Shown here piece after piece: positions 28,044-37,161 of a DNA stretch of 64,000 nt. The position numbers and the translations under genes are program-made. The notes beneath the pieces were generated by a model. That model had not been told where the DNA came from, searched no databases, and saw only the letters and a list, made by a program, of their open reading frames with translations. Source of the stretch: Formicincola oecophyllae (lineage in GTDB: Bacteria; Pseudomonadota; Alphaproteobacteria; Acetobacterales; Acetobacteraceae). How positions within the stretch are numbered: position 1 is the stretch's first letter; the number at the start of each line of letters is the position of its first letter. Location: assembly GCF_006542395.2 (NCBI RefSeq), contig NZ_CP038231.1:1240001-1304000 (forward strand). The letters run 5' to 3'.

Positions 28044-29735
28044 ATGATCCGCTTCACCAACATTATCCTGCCGCTTGACCATGGGCCTGACGATCTTGAG
28101 AAGGCCGTCGCAGCCCGTATGCCCAAAGGCCATGTAGGTGCCCTCAAGGGGTTTAGGGTGTTCAGGCGTGGCCATGACCCCCGCAAACGTGGTGACGTTA
28201 AGCTTGTTTACACGGTTGATTGTGATGTTCAGGGGGAGGAGGCCATCCTGGCGGCGCTGGCGGCTGAACGCCAGGGGGGCAACAAGCAGGCACTAGCCAC
28301 GCGCACCCCTGTTGTGGATTGGAACCCGCCACGCGCTGCCCTGGCAGGGCGCCGGCGCCCTGTCGTAGTGGGCGCTGGCCCCTGCGGCTTGATGGCGGCG
28401 CTGGTTCTGGCGCGCGCTGGCCTTAAACCCATTGTGTTGGAGCGGGGATGTGATGTGCGCAGCCGCACCAAGGACACGTTCGCCCTGTGGCGCCAATCAC
28501 GCTTCACCCCTGAAAGCAACGTACAGTTCGGTGAAGGGGGCGCTGGCACGTTTTCAGATGGCAAGCTGCATTCAGGTGTGGCGGACCCCCGCCACCTGGG
28601 CCGCATTGTTCTGGAGGAGCTCGTTAAAGCTGGCGCCCCAGAGGAGATCATGTGGCTTTCCAAGCCCCACATCGGCACGTTCCGCCTGGTCACGGTGGTG
28701 CAGAACCTGCGTGCTGAAATTGAAGCCCTTGGCGGGGAGTACCGTTTTAACACCCGCCTTGACGGCATCTTGACGGAGGGGGAAGGCGCTGAGCGCCACT
28801 TGGTGGGGTTGAAGCTGCACCAGGCCTACCCAGGGACGGACAGGCCAGCGGTGGAGGAGGTGCTGCCCTGTGACCATGCTGTGCTGGCTGTGGGCCATTC
28901 AGCCCGTGACACCTTCGCAATGCTGCACGAAGCTGGCGTGGCCATGCACACCAAGCCCTTCTCGGTGGGGGTACGCATTGAGCACCCTCAAAGCATGATA
29001 GATGAAGTTCGTTTTGGCCCTCAGGCCGGCCATGAAAAGTTGGGGGCGGCTGATTACAAGCTTGTCCACCATGCCAGCACAGGGCGCGGTGTCTATTCAT
29101 TCTGCATGTGCCCTGGTGGGCAGGTGGTGGCGGCCACGTCAGAGCCGGAGCAGGTCGTAACCAATGGCATGAGCCAGTATTCGCGCGCTGAGCGCAACGC
29201 CAACAGCGGCATGGTGGTGGAGGTCAAGCCAGGGGTGGATTTTCCAGACAACCCCATGGCAGCCATTGAGTTCCAGCGCCAGCTGGAGAAGGCGGCCTTC
29301 AAGGCTGGTGGCGGCGATTACAAGGCGCCAGCACAGCTGGTGGGTGATTTCCTCACCAAGCGCCCGTCCACCACGTTGGGCGCTGTCAAACCCTCTTACC
29401 AACCTGGGGTGACCCCAACTGATCTAGCCAGCTGCTTGCCACCTGTGGTGGTGGAAAGCCTGCGCGAGGCCCTGCCAGCCTTCGCACGGAAGATCCCTGG
29501 TTTTGCCCGTGAGGATGCAGTGATGACGGGTGTGGAGACACGCACCTCCTCTCCCCTGCGGCTGCCCCGTGATGAAGAGGGCGTGCGTGCTGGCCAAAGC
29601 CCTTCCGTACAGGGGCTGTACCCAGCTGGGGAGGGGGCAGGCTATGCCGGGGGCATTCTTTCAGCGGCCATAGACGGCCTGCAGGCTGGGGAACGTGTGG
29701 CAGCAGGCTACAGCGCTGAGCCCCGCCAGGCTTGA
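28044..29735 (+). CDS. FAD-dependent dehydrogenase (COG2509-like)
   Basis: A cytoplasmic flavoprotein of uncharacterised function. The dinucleotide-binding motif VVVGAGPCGLMAALVLARAG lies near residue 110, after a roughly 90-residue N-terminal domain starting MIRFTNIILPLDHG. Further conserved parts are NVQFGEGGAGTFSDGKLHSG, VLAVGHSARDTF and the terminal LYPAGEGAGYAGGILSAAIDG, which completes the FAD site. This architecture matches the COG2509 family of long FAD-binding proteins. ATG 28044 is preceded by GGAG at a good distance and is favoured over the codon at 28029. The stop lies eight bases from the stop of the convergent MFS gene. Confidence 0.85.
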   Translation: MIRFTNIILPLDHGPDDLEKAVAARMPKGHVGALKGFRVFRRGHDPRKRGDVKLVYTVDCDVQGEEAILAALAAERQGGNKQALATRTPVVDWNPPRAALAGRRRPVVVGAGPCGLMAALVLARAGLKPIVLERGCDVRSRTKDTFALWRQSRFTPESNVQFGEGGAGTFSDGKLHSGVADPRHLGRIVLEELVKAGAPEEIMWLSKPHIGTFRLVTVVQNLRAEIEALGGEYRFNTRLDGILTEGEGAERHLVGLKLHQAYPGTDRPAVEEVLPCDHAVLAVGHSARDTFAMLHEAGVAMHTKPFSVGVRIEHPQSMIDEVRFGPQAGHEKLGAADYKLVHHASTGRGVYSFCMCPGGQVVAATSEPEQVVTNGMSQYSRAERNANSGMVVEVKPGVDFPDNPMAAIEFQRQLEKAAFKAGGGDYKAPAQLVGDFLTKRPSTTLGAVKPSYQPGVTPTDLASCLPPVVVESLREALPAFARKIPGFAREDAVMTGVETRTSSPLRLPRDEEGVRAGQSPSVQGLYPAGEGAGYAGGILSAAIDGLQAGERVAAGYSAEPRQA

Positions 29736-29743
29736 CGCCAAAC

Positions 29744-31039
29744 TCAGCCTTGGCTTCGAGGCACTTTGGGGGTGGCTTTTTCTGAGGCGTCACCATCTTC
29801 GCCCAGCAGGCTAGGCTGCCAGGTGAGCGTCAGCACCGCCGCTGCGCTGCCGCCCAGCACCAGCCCGATAGCGGCCAGCGGCAAAGTGGCTGGTGTGCGC
29901 CCCAGCAAGGGGATGACCTTGCCAGCCACCCCTTGCCCAATGGAGCCAAGTGCGTAGCTGAGCCCCATGCCAAAGCTGCGTTCACGTGTGGGAAAGCGCT
30001 TGGCAAGCCAATGAGGCACAAGGGCGAAGACCCCAGATGCTGACGTGCCCATGATGAAGGCACTTGCTAGCAGCAGGGGGCCGTTGGGCGCGCAAAGAAA
30101 CGGCCAGGCCATGAGGGCTGAAATGATGATAGCCCCCATCATGATGCGCCCTTCCCCCCAACGCGTGGCCAGCCAGCCACAGCCCAGTTTGCCGCCTAGT
30201 GAACCAAGGCAGTAAAGCGCCACAGGCCAGAACAGCGCCTGGGGGGATAGGTGGTGCCATTGGCGCAGGATGGTGGGGTAGAAAGTGTAGATGGCCGCTT
30301 TCTGAAATTCCAGGAAGACCATGAACAGCACGGCCTGCACCGCCAGGGGCGTCCAACGCAGGGGCGGGGCGGACGTGGCTTTTGGGCCAGGCGCCTCCGC
30401 AGTACTGCGCCGTTCAGCTAGCCAAAGGGGGCTTTCCCCCACGCCAAGGCGCACGAAAAGCGCCAGCAGGGCTGGCGCCAGGCCAATGAAGAACAATACC
30501 CGCCAGCTGTAATGGGGCAGGATGAGGGCCTGCGCCCCAGCTGCCAGCAGGTAGCCGCTTTCATAGCCAGTCATCATGAGGGCTGAAGCCATGGCGCGCA
30601 GCCGCGCTGGCACGGTCTCCATCAGGAGCGTAGCTGATGCTGTCCACTCACCCCCAAAGCCCATGCCAAAGCAGAACTGCACCACCATCATGGTGACTAG
30701 GCTGTGGGTCAGGCCAGTGAGGGCGGAGAAGACCCCAAACCACACAACTCCCAGCATGAAGGCTGGCTTGCGGCCATGGCGGTCCGCAAGCCAACCCCAG
30801 CCTGTGTTGCCTGCGGCCCGTCCCAGGGACTGCACAAACAGAACACCCCCCATGGCCGCCAGCGTGCACCCAAGGGAGGAGGCGATGTCTGGCAGGGTGA
30901 ACAGCAGCACCGTTTGGTCAAAAGCGTCCAGGAACCATCCCAGGAACGCAGCAGCCGTGACAGGCCAGTAAGGCAGCAAGGCACGTAGTGTGGCGGGGGT
31001 GCCATGGTGAGTTGGCGCTATGGGCTGTGGGGCAGGCAA
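29744..31039 (-). CDS. Major facilitator superfamily transporter
   Basis: A 12-helix secondary transporter of the inner membrane. It carries the MFS motif A in the loop after TM2 (WGWLADRHGRKPAF) and the proton-symporter-like GMGFGGEWTASATLLMETVPARLRAMAS region in TM4 and TM5, which resembles the metabolite:H+ symporter (sialic acid/aromatic acid/sugar acid) subfamilies. The only plausible start is a TTG at 31039 preceded by AGGAAAA at seven bases. It is divergent from hemA across an AT-rich spacer. Substrate unknown. Confidence 0.88.
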   Translation of the reverse strand: MPAPQPIAPTHHGTPATLRALLPYWPVTAAAFLGWFLDAFDQTVLLFTLPDIASSLGCTLAAMGGVLFVQSLGRAAGNTGWGWLADRHGRKPAFMLGVVWFGVFSALTGLTHSLVTMMVVQFCFGMGFGGEWTASATLLMETVPARLRAMASALMMTGYESGYLLAAGAQALILPHYSWRVLFFIGLAPALLALFVRLGVGESPLWLAERRSTAEAPGPKATSAPPLRWTPLAVQAVLFMVFLEFQKAAIYTFYPTILRQWHHLSPQALFWPVALYCLGSLGGKLGCGWLATRWGEGRIMMGAIIISALMAWPFLCAPNGPLLLASAFIMGTSASGVFALVPHWLAKRFPTRERSFGMGLSYALGSIGQGVAGKVIPLLGRTPATLPLAAIGLVLGGSAAAVLTLTWQPSLLGEDGDASEKATPKVPRSQG

Positions 31040-31203
31040 AGCTGTTTTCCTGAAGTCCTGTTTTCCGGGAGGGGCAAAGTTTCCGCGTACTTTGAAATTC
31101 TGTGTTCTAAATTTTGTGTTCTGTGCAATCAGGGGTGATGTTGTCCTTTTTTCACTTGCACCACTTCAACCACTTTTTAAAGTGTGCGGCTGGAGGAAAC
31201 CTC

Positions 31204-32451
31204 ATGACCACAGAACCCGCCACCACCCAGGACCAGACCTATGACGGTTTGTTCCAGAAAGCCCTCGATGGGCTTCACGCTGATGGCAGCTACCGTTACT
31301 TCGCTGAGCTGGAACGCCGCTCAGGCCATTTTCCGAAAGCGTGGCACCATGGCGCCAACCGTGAAGTGACGGTGTGGTGTTCCAACGACTATCTAGGGAT
31401 GGGCCAGCATCCAGACGTCTTGGGCGCCATGCACAAAGCCCTGGACGAAACGGGCGCTGGCGCTGGCGGCACGCGCAACATCTCTGGCACTAACCATTAT
31501 CATGTGGAGCTTGAGCGTGAGCTGGCGGCCCTCCATGGCAAGGAAAGCGCACTCCTGTTCAATTCAGGCTACCTTTCCAACTGGGTGACGCTGGGCACCA
31601 TTGCAGCACGCTTGCCAGGCTGCGTCGTCCTGTCGGATGCGCTCAACCACGCCTCCATGATTGAGGGCATCCGCCATTCAAGGGCTGACAAGCGCATTTT
31701 CAAGCACAACGACCTTGAAGACCTGGAGCGTCACCTCAAAGCGCTGCCTGCAGGCACGCCCAAAATCATCGCTTTTGAATCGGTTTACTCCATGGAGGGC
31801 GATATCGCCCCCATTGAGGCCATCTGCGACCTGGCTGACCACTATGGCGCCATGACCTACCTCGATGAAGTCCACGCCGTGGGGATGTATGGCGCCCAAG
31901 GTGGTGGCGTGGCCCAGGAAAAGGGCCTTGAGCACCGCCTGACAGTGATTGAGGGCACATTGGGCAAAGGCTTTGGCGTTGTGGGGGGCTACATAGCTGC
32001 CAGCCGCGCCCTGTGCGATTTCGTGCGCTCTTTTGGTTCTGGCTTCATTTTCTCCACAGCATTGCCGCCTTTGGTGGCAGCTGGCGTCCTGGCCAGCGTC
32101 AAGCATTTGCGTGGCAGCTCAGCGGAGCGTGAAGGACAGCGGCGCGCCGTGGCGCAGCTGCGCAGCAAGCTTGATGAGGCGGGCATCCCCCACATTACCA
32201 ACCCAAGTCACATCGTGCCCGTTATGGTGGGGGACGCCAAGCTGTGCCGCCAGCTTTCAGATGAGCTCCTCAACCGTCATGGCCATTACCTGCAACCCAT
32301 CAACTACCCCACCGTGCCGCGCGGCACGGAGCGCTTGCGCCTGACCCCAGGGCCGCTGCACAGCGAAAAGGACATTGAAGGCCTTGTGGACGCTCTTTCC
32401 ACCCTTTGGGACGAACACGGCCTGCCGCGCCAGCCCGCGCACCCAACCTGA
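31204..32451 (+). CDS. hemA: 5-aminolevulinate synthase
   Basis: HemA condenses glycine and succinyl-CoA to 5-aminolevulinate, the entry step of haem synthesis in alphaproteobacteria (the C4 route). It is a PLP enzyme: Lys255 in GTLGKGFG forms the Schiff base, and [10 protein letters not shown] (Asp221-His224) contacts the cofactor. [10 protein letters not shown] and [12 protein letters not shown] are also diagnostic. ATG 31204 has GGAGGAAA upstream and gives 415 residues, the family length. The 164-base spacer to the divergent MFS gene is much more AT-rich than its surroundings and contains a small palindrome (CACTTT/AAAGTG at 31171-31184), consistent with a regulated promoter. Confidence 0.96.
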   Translation: MTTEPATTQDQTYDGLFQKALDGLHADGSYRYFAELERRSGHFPKAWHHGANREVTVWCSNDYLGMGQHPDVLGAMHKALDETGAGAGGTRNISGTNHYHVELERELAALHGKESALLFNSGYLSNWVTLGTIAARLPGCVVLSDALNHASMIEGIRHSRADKRIFKHNDLEDLERHLKALPAGTPKIIAFESVYSMEGDIAPIEAICDLADHYGAMTYLDEVHAVGMYGAQGGGVAQEKGLEHRLTVIEGTLGKGFGVVGGYIAASRALCDFVRSFGSGFIFSTALPPLVAAGVLASVKHLRGSSAEREGQRRAVAQLRSKLDEAGIPHITNPSHIVPVMVGDAKLCRQLSDELLNRHGHYLQPINYPTVPRGTERLRLTPGPLHSEKDIEGLVDALSTLWDEHGLPRQPAHPT

Positions 32452-32468
32452 AGGCGCAGGAGCGGTTG

Positions 32469-32981
32469 ATGACATGCAGCCAGGGCGCAGGGAAGTGCGT
32501 TCTTGCAGTCTGGCCCAGGCGCTGCCATCGTGTGGCGATGCGTTTTCCCATGACATCAACCATCCTCCCCTCCCCCAGTGAGGCTAGCGTTCAGTTGGGC
32601 GCGCTCACCACCGCGTGCATCAGCCATTACCTGCGCCACCTTGACGCCCAGCCCCCCGCGCATTCACGCCACCGCACCCGTAACCTCTCTGCGCAGGAGC
32701 ATGGCCGGCAGGAGAGGCTGGCCATGCGCGTTGCCCAAACCACCGAACATTCTGACGATAAGGAAGAGAACACTCTCTTACCCACAGCCCGCAGCGCCGC
32801 TTTGGCACGTGACAGCGCACGCTTCATGCAGACATTGGCCAGCCTGTGGCGCCAGGCGGGCATCACCCCCCAGGACGTCGCAGCTGAGCTTGACGGGCGC
32901 ATCAACCTGTCTGACAAGTTGCTGGCGCGTGGCATCAGGGCGCGCAAGGGGGGGCGCTACCGCACCACCAAACTGCCTTGA
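32469..32981 (+). CDS. Uncharacterised protein between hemA and cvpA
   Basis: A 170-residue reading frame begins 17 bases after the hemA stop, with AGGAG six bases before ATG 32469. The first 45 residues are basic and cysteine-containing; later ATGs at 32538 and 32550 could be the true start. The C-terminal half is helical, and the stretch ALARDSARFMQTLASLWRQA followed by GITPQDVAAEL resembles the last helices of phosphoribosyl-ATP pyrophosphohydrolase (HisE). The Glu-rich metal site of that family is not present, so enzymatic function is not claimed. It is probably co-transcribed with hemA and cvpA. I do not recognise it as a named family. Confidence 0.55.
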   Translation: MTCSQGAGKCVLAVWPRRCHRVAMRFPMTSTILPSPSEASVQLGALTTACISHYLRHLDAQPPAHSRHRTRNLSAQEHGRQERLAMRVAQTTEHSDDKEENTLLPTARSAALARDSARFMQTLASLWRQAGITPQDVAAELDGRINLSDKLLARGIRARKGGRYRTTKLP

Positions 32982-33017
32982 AGCCCCTGGCCGCCCTGAC
33001 ATCTGGATGCCTGCCCC

Positions 33018-33527
33018 ATGAACCCACAACACATGCTTGAGCACCTCTCCACACTTGATGTCGCAGCCCTTGTCGTCATGGGGCTTCTCGCGTTGCGCGG
33101 CATGGGGAAGGGGGCCATCGCTGAACTGTCTGGCCTTATGGCATGGATTGGGGCAGCGCTGTGTAGCGTGCGCTTTGGGGCGCCGCTCCTCAATGCTGTA
33201 GGCCGTTCATTGTCGCCAGGGCTGGTGCGCGAACCTTTGTTTGAGCCCCTGGGTTTGTTGGCGGTGTTCGTCCTTTTCCTTATCCTGTGGCAAATGGTGG
33301 CAGCGCGTTGCGCCCAAGGGCTGCGCGCCGTGTTGCCTGGCAGCGCCAACACCCTTCTGGGCGCACTCATCGGCGCAGGCCAAGGTTTTGCGCTTCTGGT
33401 TGGCCTGGCATGGCTGGCTTCGCGCCTGGCCCCTGCGTGGCTGGAAAGCCACCTGCAAGCCACAGACGCGCTCATGGGTTGGATCATGGAAGGGGTGGGG
33501 TGGGTCAACCACCATTTGGCTGGCTGA
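33018..33527 (+). CDS. cvpA: CvpA family membrane protein
   Basis: CvpA-family proteins are small inner-membrane proteins, first noted for colicin V production in E. coli and often located just upstream of purF, as here. The 169-residue protein has four predicted membrane segments and the family opening LDVAALVVMGLLALRGMGKGAIAELSGLMAWIG (hydrophobic helix with RGMGKG). Its exact biochemical role is unknown. It follows the unknown gene by 36 bases. Unlike in E. coli, a 584-base gap separates it from purF, so purF probably has its own promoter. Confidence 0.85.
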   Translation: MNPQHMLEHLSTLDVAALVVMGLLALRGMGKGAIAELSGLMAWIGAALCSVRFGAPLLNAVGRSLSPGLVREPLFEPLGLLAVFVLFLILWQMVAARCAQGLRAVLPGSANTLLGALIGAGQGFALLVGLAWLASRLAPAWLESHLQATDALMGWIMEGVGWVNHHLAG

Positions 33528-33637
33528 GCCAGGCATGGCTTCGCATGTCCCCTCCAAGGCCTGTTTGGCTGGTTCACAGGCCCTGGCGCGCCGGTTGCCA
33601 CGGGGTGGCTTCAGGGTCATGGCTTGGGGTGTGGGCA

Positions 33638-33657
33638 CTGTGAAAGTAATTTCACAG
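33638..33657. promoter_or_regulatory. Inverted repeat CTGTGAAA-N4-TTTCACAG
   Basis: A perfect 8-bp inverted repeat with the 4-base spacer GTAA. The half-sites resemble TGTGA/TCACA of CRP-type operators, but the spacing (N8 between TGTGA and TCACA) is two bases longer than in the CRP consensus. The sequence TAATTTCACA within it recurs at 34044-34053. Confidence 0.4.
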
Positions 33658-34035
33658 CCACGGGTTGATGAAACCCTTGAAATATGCGTCATGCCAGCTC
33701 ATATCATCCCTTCCGTGAAGCCCGCCCCTTTTGGGCGCAGGTGTCACGGCCCTTTGATCAGGCACAGGCGCTTTGCGGTTCAACGTCATGTCCACCATGT
33801 TCCCTGACGGCACAAGGCTGTGCGCCTGACAACCCTAACCACCGCCTGCATGCATGGGCAGCGTGCAGGTCAGTTCCAAGGCGGCCAGAAATGCCGTGGG
33901 GCCAGCTTTCGGCCCCTCACAGGCAGCCCCTGTCCCTGGGTGTTTCCTGCTTTCGCAGTGCCAAGCTCCCGCCGCCGGCCCCTCATTTGCTCATTAGGCT
34001 CCCTGTCGGGTTGTGAACCCGCGCTGCGGGAGGCG

Positions 34036-34052
34036 TTTCACCTTAATTTCAC
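34036..34052 (+). promoter_or_regulatory. Direct TTTCAC repeats, 11-bp period, upstream of purF
   Basis: Two TTTCAC hexamers start 11 bases apart (34036 and 34047), about one helical turn, some 60 bases upstream of the purF start. Together with the inverted pair at 33638-33657 they suggest binding sites of one regulator. Function is inferred only from arrangement. Confidence 0.35.
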
Positions 34053-34078
34053 AAGCGCATCTGACTGCATTGTCTGAC

Positions 34079-34094
34079 TTAATCAGCTGATCAA
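34079..34094. promoter_or_regulatory. Near-perfect palindrome 17 bases upstream of purF start
   Basis: TTAATCAGCTGATCAA is palindromic at 7 of 8 paired positions. It ends 17 bases before the purF ATG, a position where a bound repressor would block transcription or translation. No regulator is known for it. Confidence 0.4.
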
Positions 34095-34111
34095 CCGGCG
34101 GGAATGCTGAC

Positions 34112-35593
34112 ATGACCAAATTCATACCTCACCACAAAACCAGCACCACCTCTGGCGTGTCGTCAGCGGAACTGCCAGGGCGCCCTTATGAGGAGTGCGG
34201 CGTCTTCGGCGTATGGGGCGCACCAGACGCATCCGCCCTCACGGCGCTTGGCCTTCACGCCCTTCAGCACCGCGGGCAGGAGGCTGCTGGCATCGTGAGC
34301 TTGGACGGGGGGAGTTTCCACCAGCACAAGGGGCTTGGCCTGGTGGGAGAGGTCTTTGGCGATGAAGCCGTGATGTCCACCCTCAAAGGCACAGCCGCCA
34401 TCGGGCACAACCGTTACGCCACCACAGGTGGCACCCATCTGCGCAATGTCCAGCCCATCTATGCTGATTACGCTTTTGGCGGCATGGCAGTTGCCCATAA
34501 CGGTAATCTGACGAACGCTGCCACATTGCGCCGGCAACTGGTGCAGCGCGGCTGCATTTTCCAATCTGGCATGGACACGGAGGTGTTTGTCCACCTCATC
34601 GCCCTTTCCACTGCGCCCACCATCACTGACCGCTTGATTGAGGCCGCACGTCAGGTCAAAGGGGCTTATTCCCTCCTGGCGCTGCTGCCAGACGGCACGC
34701 TTGCTGGTATGCGCGACCCCTTGGGTGTACGTCCGCTTGTCCTGGGACGCTTGCCAGATTGTGGCGAAGGGGGTTGGGTGTTGGCTTCCGAAACCAGCGC
34801 GCTTGACATCATCGGCGCGGAGTTCATCCGCGACATCGAAGCTGGCGAGCTTGTCATCATCAACAAGGAAGGCATCAAGTCCCTCCGGCCTTTCGGGGCG
34901 CAGGGCAACCGTTTCTGCGTGTTTGAGTACATTTATTTCGCCCGCCCCGACTCCATCCTGGAAGGTCATCCCGTTTACACAGCGCGCACGCGCATTGGGC
35001 GTGAACTGGCCCGTGAAAGCGGGGTGGCGGCGGACGTTGTGGTGCCCGTTCCTGATTCAGGCGTGCCCTCCGCCATTGGCTACGCGGCTGAAAGCGGCAT
35101 CCCCTTTGAGCTTGGCATCATCCGCAACCATTACATTGGGCGTACCTTCATTGAACCCACTGACCAGATCCGCAACCTGGGTGTGAAAATGAAGCATTCA
35201 GCCAACAAGGCCGTTCTGGCGGGCAAGCGCGTTGTCCTGATTGACGATTCCATCGTCCGGGGTACCACATCGCGCAAAATCGTGGACATGGTGCGTGCCG
35301 CTGGCGCTGCTGAGGTGCACATGCGCATTGCCTCCCCTCCCACCAAGCACCCTTGCTACTATGGCATTGACACCCCTTCTGAAAACCACCTTCTGGCTGC
35401 GCGCCACACGGTGGAGGAAATGGCCGAGCTCATCGGTGCGGACAGCCTCGCTTTCATCTCCTTCGATGGGCTTTACAAGGCTCTTGGCGACGAGGACCAG
35501 CGCGAAGCTGCAAACCGCTACTGTGACGCCTGCTTCACAGGTGACTACCCCATCACCCTGGTAGACAGGGACGGCCACCTGCTGCAGGCCTGA
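34112..35593 (+). CDS. purF: Amidophosphoribosyltransferase
   Basis: PurF catalyses the first committed step of purine synthesis, transferring glutamine amide nitrogen to PRPP. The N-terminal nucleophile is Cys29 (PYEECGVFGV), preceded by a 28-residue propeptide that must be removed, as in the Bacillus-type enzyme. The PRPP loop VVLIDDSIVRGTTSRKIV is intact. Four cysteines at the positions of the Bacillus [4Fe-4S] ligands are visible: FCVFEYIYFARPDS, HPCYYGIDTP and YCDACFTGDYP, so an oxygen-sensitive iron-sulphur cluster is likely. The 493 residues are normal. It converges on fumC. Confidence 0.97.
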   Translation: MTKFIPHHKTSTTSGVSSAELPGRPYEECGVFGVWGAPDASALTALGLHALQHRGQEAAGIVSLDGGSFHQHKGLGLVGEVFGDEAVMSTLKGTAAIGHNRYATTGGTHLRNVQPIYADYAFGGMAVAHNGNLTNAATLRRQLVQRGCIFQSGMDTEVFVHLIALSTAPTITDRLIEAARQVKGAYSLLALLPDGTLAGMRDPLGVRPLVLGRLPDCGEGGWVLASETSALDIIGAEFIRDIEAGELVIINKEGIKSLRPFGAQGNRFCVFEYIYFARPDSILEGHPVYTARTRIGRELARESGVAADVVVPVPDSGVPSAIGYAAESGIPFELGIIRNHYIGRTFIEPTDQIRNLGVKMKHSANKAVLAGKRVVLIDDSIVRGTTSRKIVDMVRAAGAAEVHMRIASPPTKHPCYYGIDTPSENHLLAARHTVEEMAELIGADSLAFISFDGLYKALGDEDQREAANRYCDACFTGDYPITLVDRDGHLLQA

Positions 35594-35681
35594 CCAGGCC
35601 CCGTGCATGTGGGCCGGCCAGGGGGGCCATCCTTAGGGGTGGTTTCCGGGCAGGCTGGGCCGCTTGGTTGGCACGGGTTTT

Positions 35682-37127
35682 TCACTCAGGAACAGTGCCA
35701 GGCACATTGGGGCGCAGCATCAGGCGGGGGTCAGCCACGCGCTCAAAGGCGGCCTCATCCATGAAGCCCAGCTCCAGCACGGCCTGGCGCGGGCTTTGGT
35801 TGTTTTCAAGGGCATGGTGGGCCACTTGGGCTGCCTTGTCATAGCCAATCACGGGTGCCAGAGCCGTGACCATGATCAGGGAATGTTCAAGCGCCTGCTT
35901 GATGCGCGCCCGGTTTGGCTCCACCCCTTCCACCAGGAAGCGGCGGAAACTGCCCATACCATCAGCCAACAGGCGCAGGGACTGCAAAAGGCCGTGGGCC
36001 ATCAAGGGTTTGTAGGCGTTCATGTCCAGCATGCCACCAGCGCCACCCATGGCGATGGCAGCGTCATTGCCCATTACCTGCAGGCAAAGCATGGTCATGG
36101 CCTCAGCTTGGGTGGGGTTGACCTTGCCTGGCATGATGGATGACCCAGGCTCATTGGCGGGCAGGGCCAGCTCCCCCAAGCCTGCGCGCGGCCCACAGGC
36201 CAGCAGCCTGACGTCACTGGCGATCTTGAACAGACTGGCAGCCAATCCGCGCAAAGCGGCTGAGCACGCCACCAGGGCGTCATGCGCGCCCATGAGGGCG
36301 AATTTATTGGGCGCTGCGTGAAAAGCCAGCCCCGTCAAGCGCGCCACCTCAGCGCAAATGCGGCGGTCGAAGCCTTCCTGCGTGCTGGCGCCTGTGCCCA
36401 AAGCCGTGCCGCCGAGGGGCAGCGCCATCAACCCCGCCAAGGCCTGCTCCAGGCGTTTTGCCTGGTCCTCAAGCATGCCGGTATAGCCATGCCATTCCTG
36501 CCCCAGCGTGATGGGCACAGCGTCCTGCAGGTGGGTGCGGCCCACCTTGACCACATCCCCCCAGGCGCTGGCCTTGGCAGCCATGGCGCTTTGGAGGGCG
36601 CGCAGGGCAGGCAGCAACCTTGCTGACAGGGCTGTGGCGACCGCCACATGAATGGCGGCTGGGAAAGTGTCGTTAGTGCTTTGGGCCATGTTGACGTCAT
36701 CATTGGGGTGCAGCGGCCTTTTGCTGCCCAAAGGCTGGCCGGTAAGCTGGCTTGCGCGGTTGGCGATGACCTCATTGACGTTCATGTTGTACTGCGTGCC
36801 AGAGCCCGTCATCCAGACAGGGAGCGGGAACATCGCTTCATGCTGGCCTGCCAGGAGTTCATCACACACTTGTTCCACAAGCTGGCGCTTTTCTGGCGCC
36901 AGGCGTCCAGACGCCCCATTGGCTGTTGCGGCGGCCCGCTTAACCACCGCATAGGCTTTGATCATCTCAAGCGGCATTTTCTCCCGCCCGATGTTGAAGT
37001 GATGCAGCGCGCGCTGGGTCTGCGCGCCCCAAAGCGCGCTTGCCGGAACAGCCACAGCGCCCATGCTGTCGCGTTCCTGGCGTGTTGGCGTGGGGGGGAT
37101 GGTGGCGGGTTCAGAAGCTGCAGTCAT
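35682..37127 (-). CDS. fumC: Class II fumarate hydratase
   Basis: FumC interconverts fumarate and malate without an iron-sulphur cluster. Fumarase-specific segments are [57 protein letters not shown] and the superfamily signature [19 protein letters not shown], in which PGKVNPTQ separates fumarase from aspartase. The frame extends upstream to 37370 without homology; ATG 37127 with a weak GGAA site gives 481 residues, close to the family. It starts 34 bases after the maeA stop and is the last gene of the minus-strand run beginning at ccmC. Confidence 0.95.
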   Translation of the reverse strand: MTAASEPATIPPTPTRQERDSMGAVAVPASALWGAQTQRALHHFNIGREKMPLEMIKAYAVVKRAAATANGASGRLAPEKRQLVEQVCDELLAGQHEAMFPLPVWMTGSGTQYNMNVNEVIANRASQLTGQPLGSKRPLHPNDDVNMAQSTNDTFPAAIHVAVATALSARLLPALRALQSAMAAKASAWGDVVKVGRTHLQDAVPITLGQEWHGYTGMLEDQAKRLEQALAGLMALPLGGTALGTGASTQEGFDRRICAEVARLTGLAFHAAPNKFALMGAHDALVACSAALRGLAASLFKIASDVRLLACGPRAGLGELALPANEPGSSIMPGKVNPTQAEAMTMLCLQVMGNDAAIAMGGAGGMLDMNAYKPLMAHGLLQSLRLLADGMGSFRRFLVEGVEPNRARIKQALEHSLIMVTALAPVIGYDKAAQVAHHALENNQSPRQAVLELGFMDEAAFERVADPRLMLRPNVPGTVPE

Positions 37128-37161
37128 GGGGCGTATTCCAGGGACAAAGGGCATGGTGGTG

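Larger units (their letters stand above)
33528..34111. other. Long intergenic region upstream of purF
   Basis: This 584-base stretch has no convincing gene; reading frames inside it lack ribosome binding sites and family features. It contains several inverted repeats: CTGTGAAA/TTTCACAG at 33638-33657, GGGGCC/GGCCCC at 33898-33916, CGGGTT/AACCCG at 34007-34021 and a 16-base near-palindrome at 34079-34094. TTTCAC hexamers also recur. It probably holds the purF promoter and its control sites, or an unannotated RNA. Confidence 0.5.

Noticed and set aside
33638-33657. CRP binding site
   Set aside because: Half-sites look right, but the spacing between TGTGA and TCACA is 8 bases instead of 6.
33684-34016. 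A 110-residue plus-strand frame in the purF upstream gap
   Set aside because: Cys/Pro/His-rich low-quality composition, no ribosome binding site, overlapped by competing frames of equal length.
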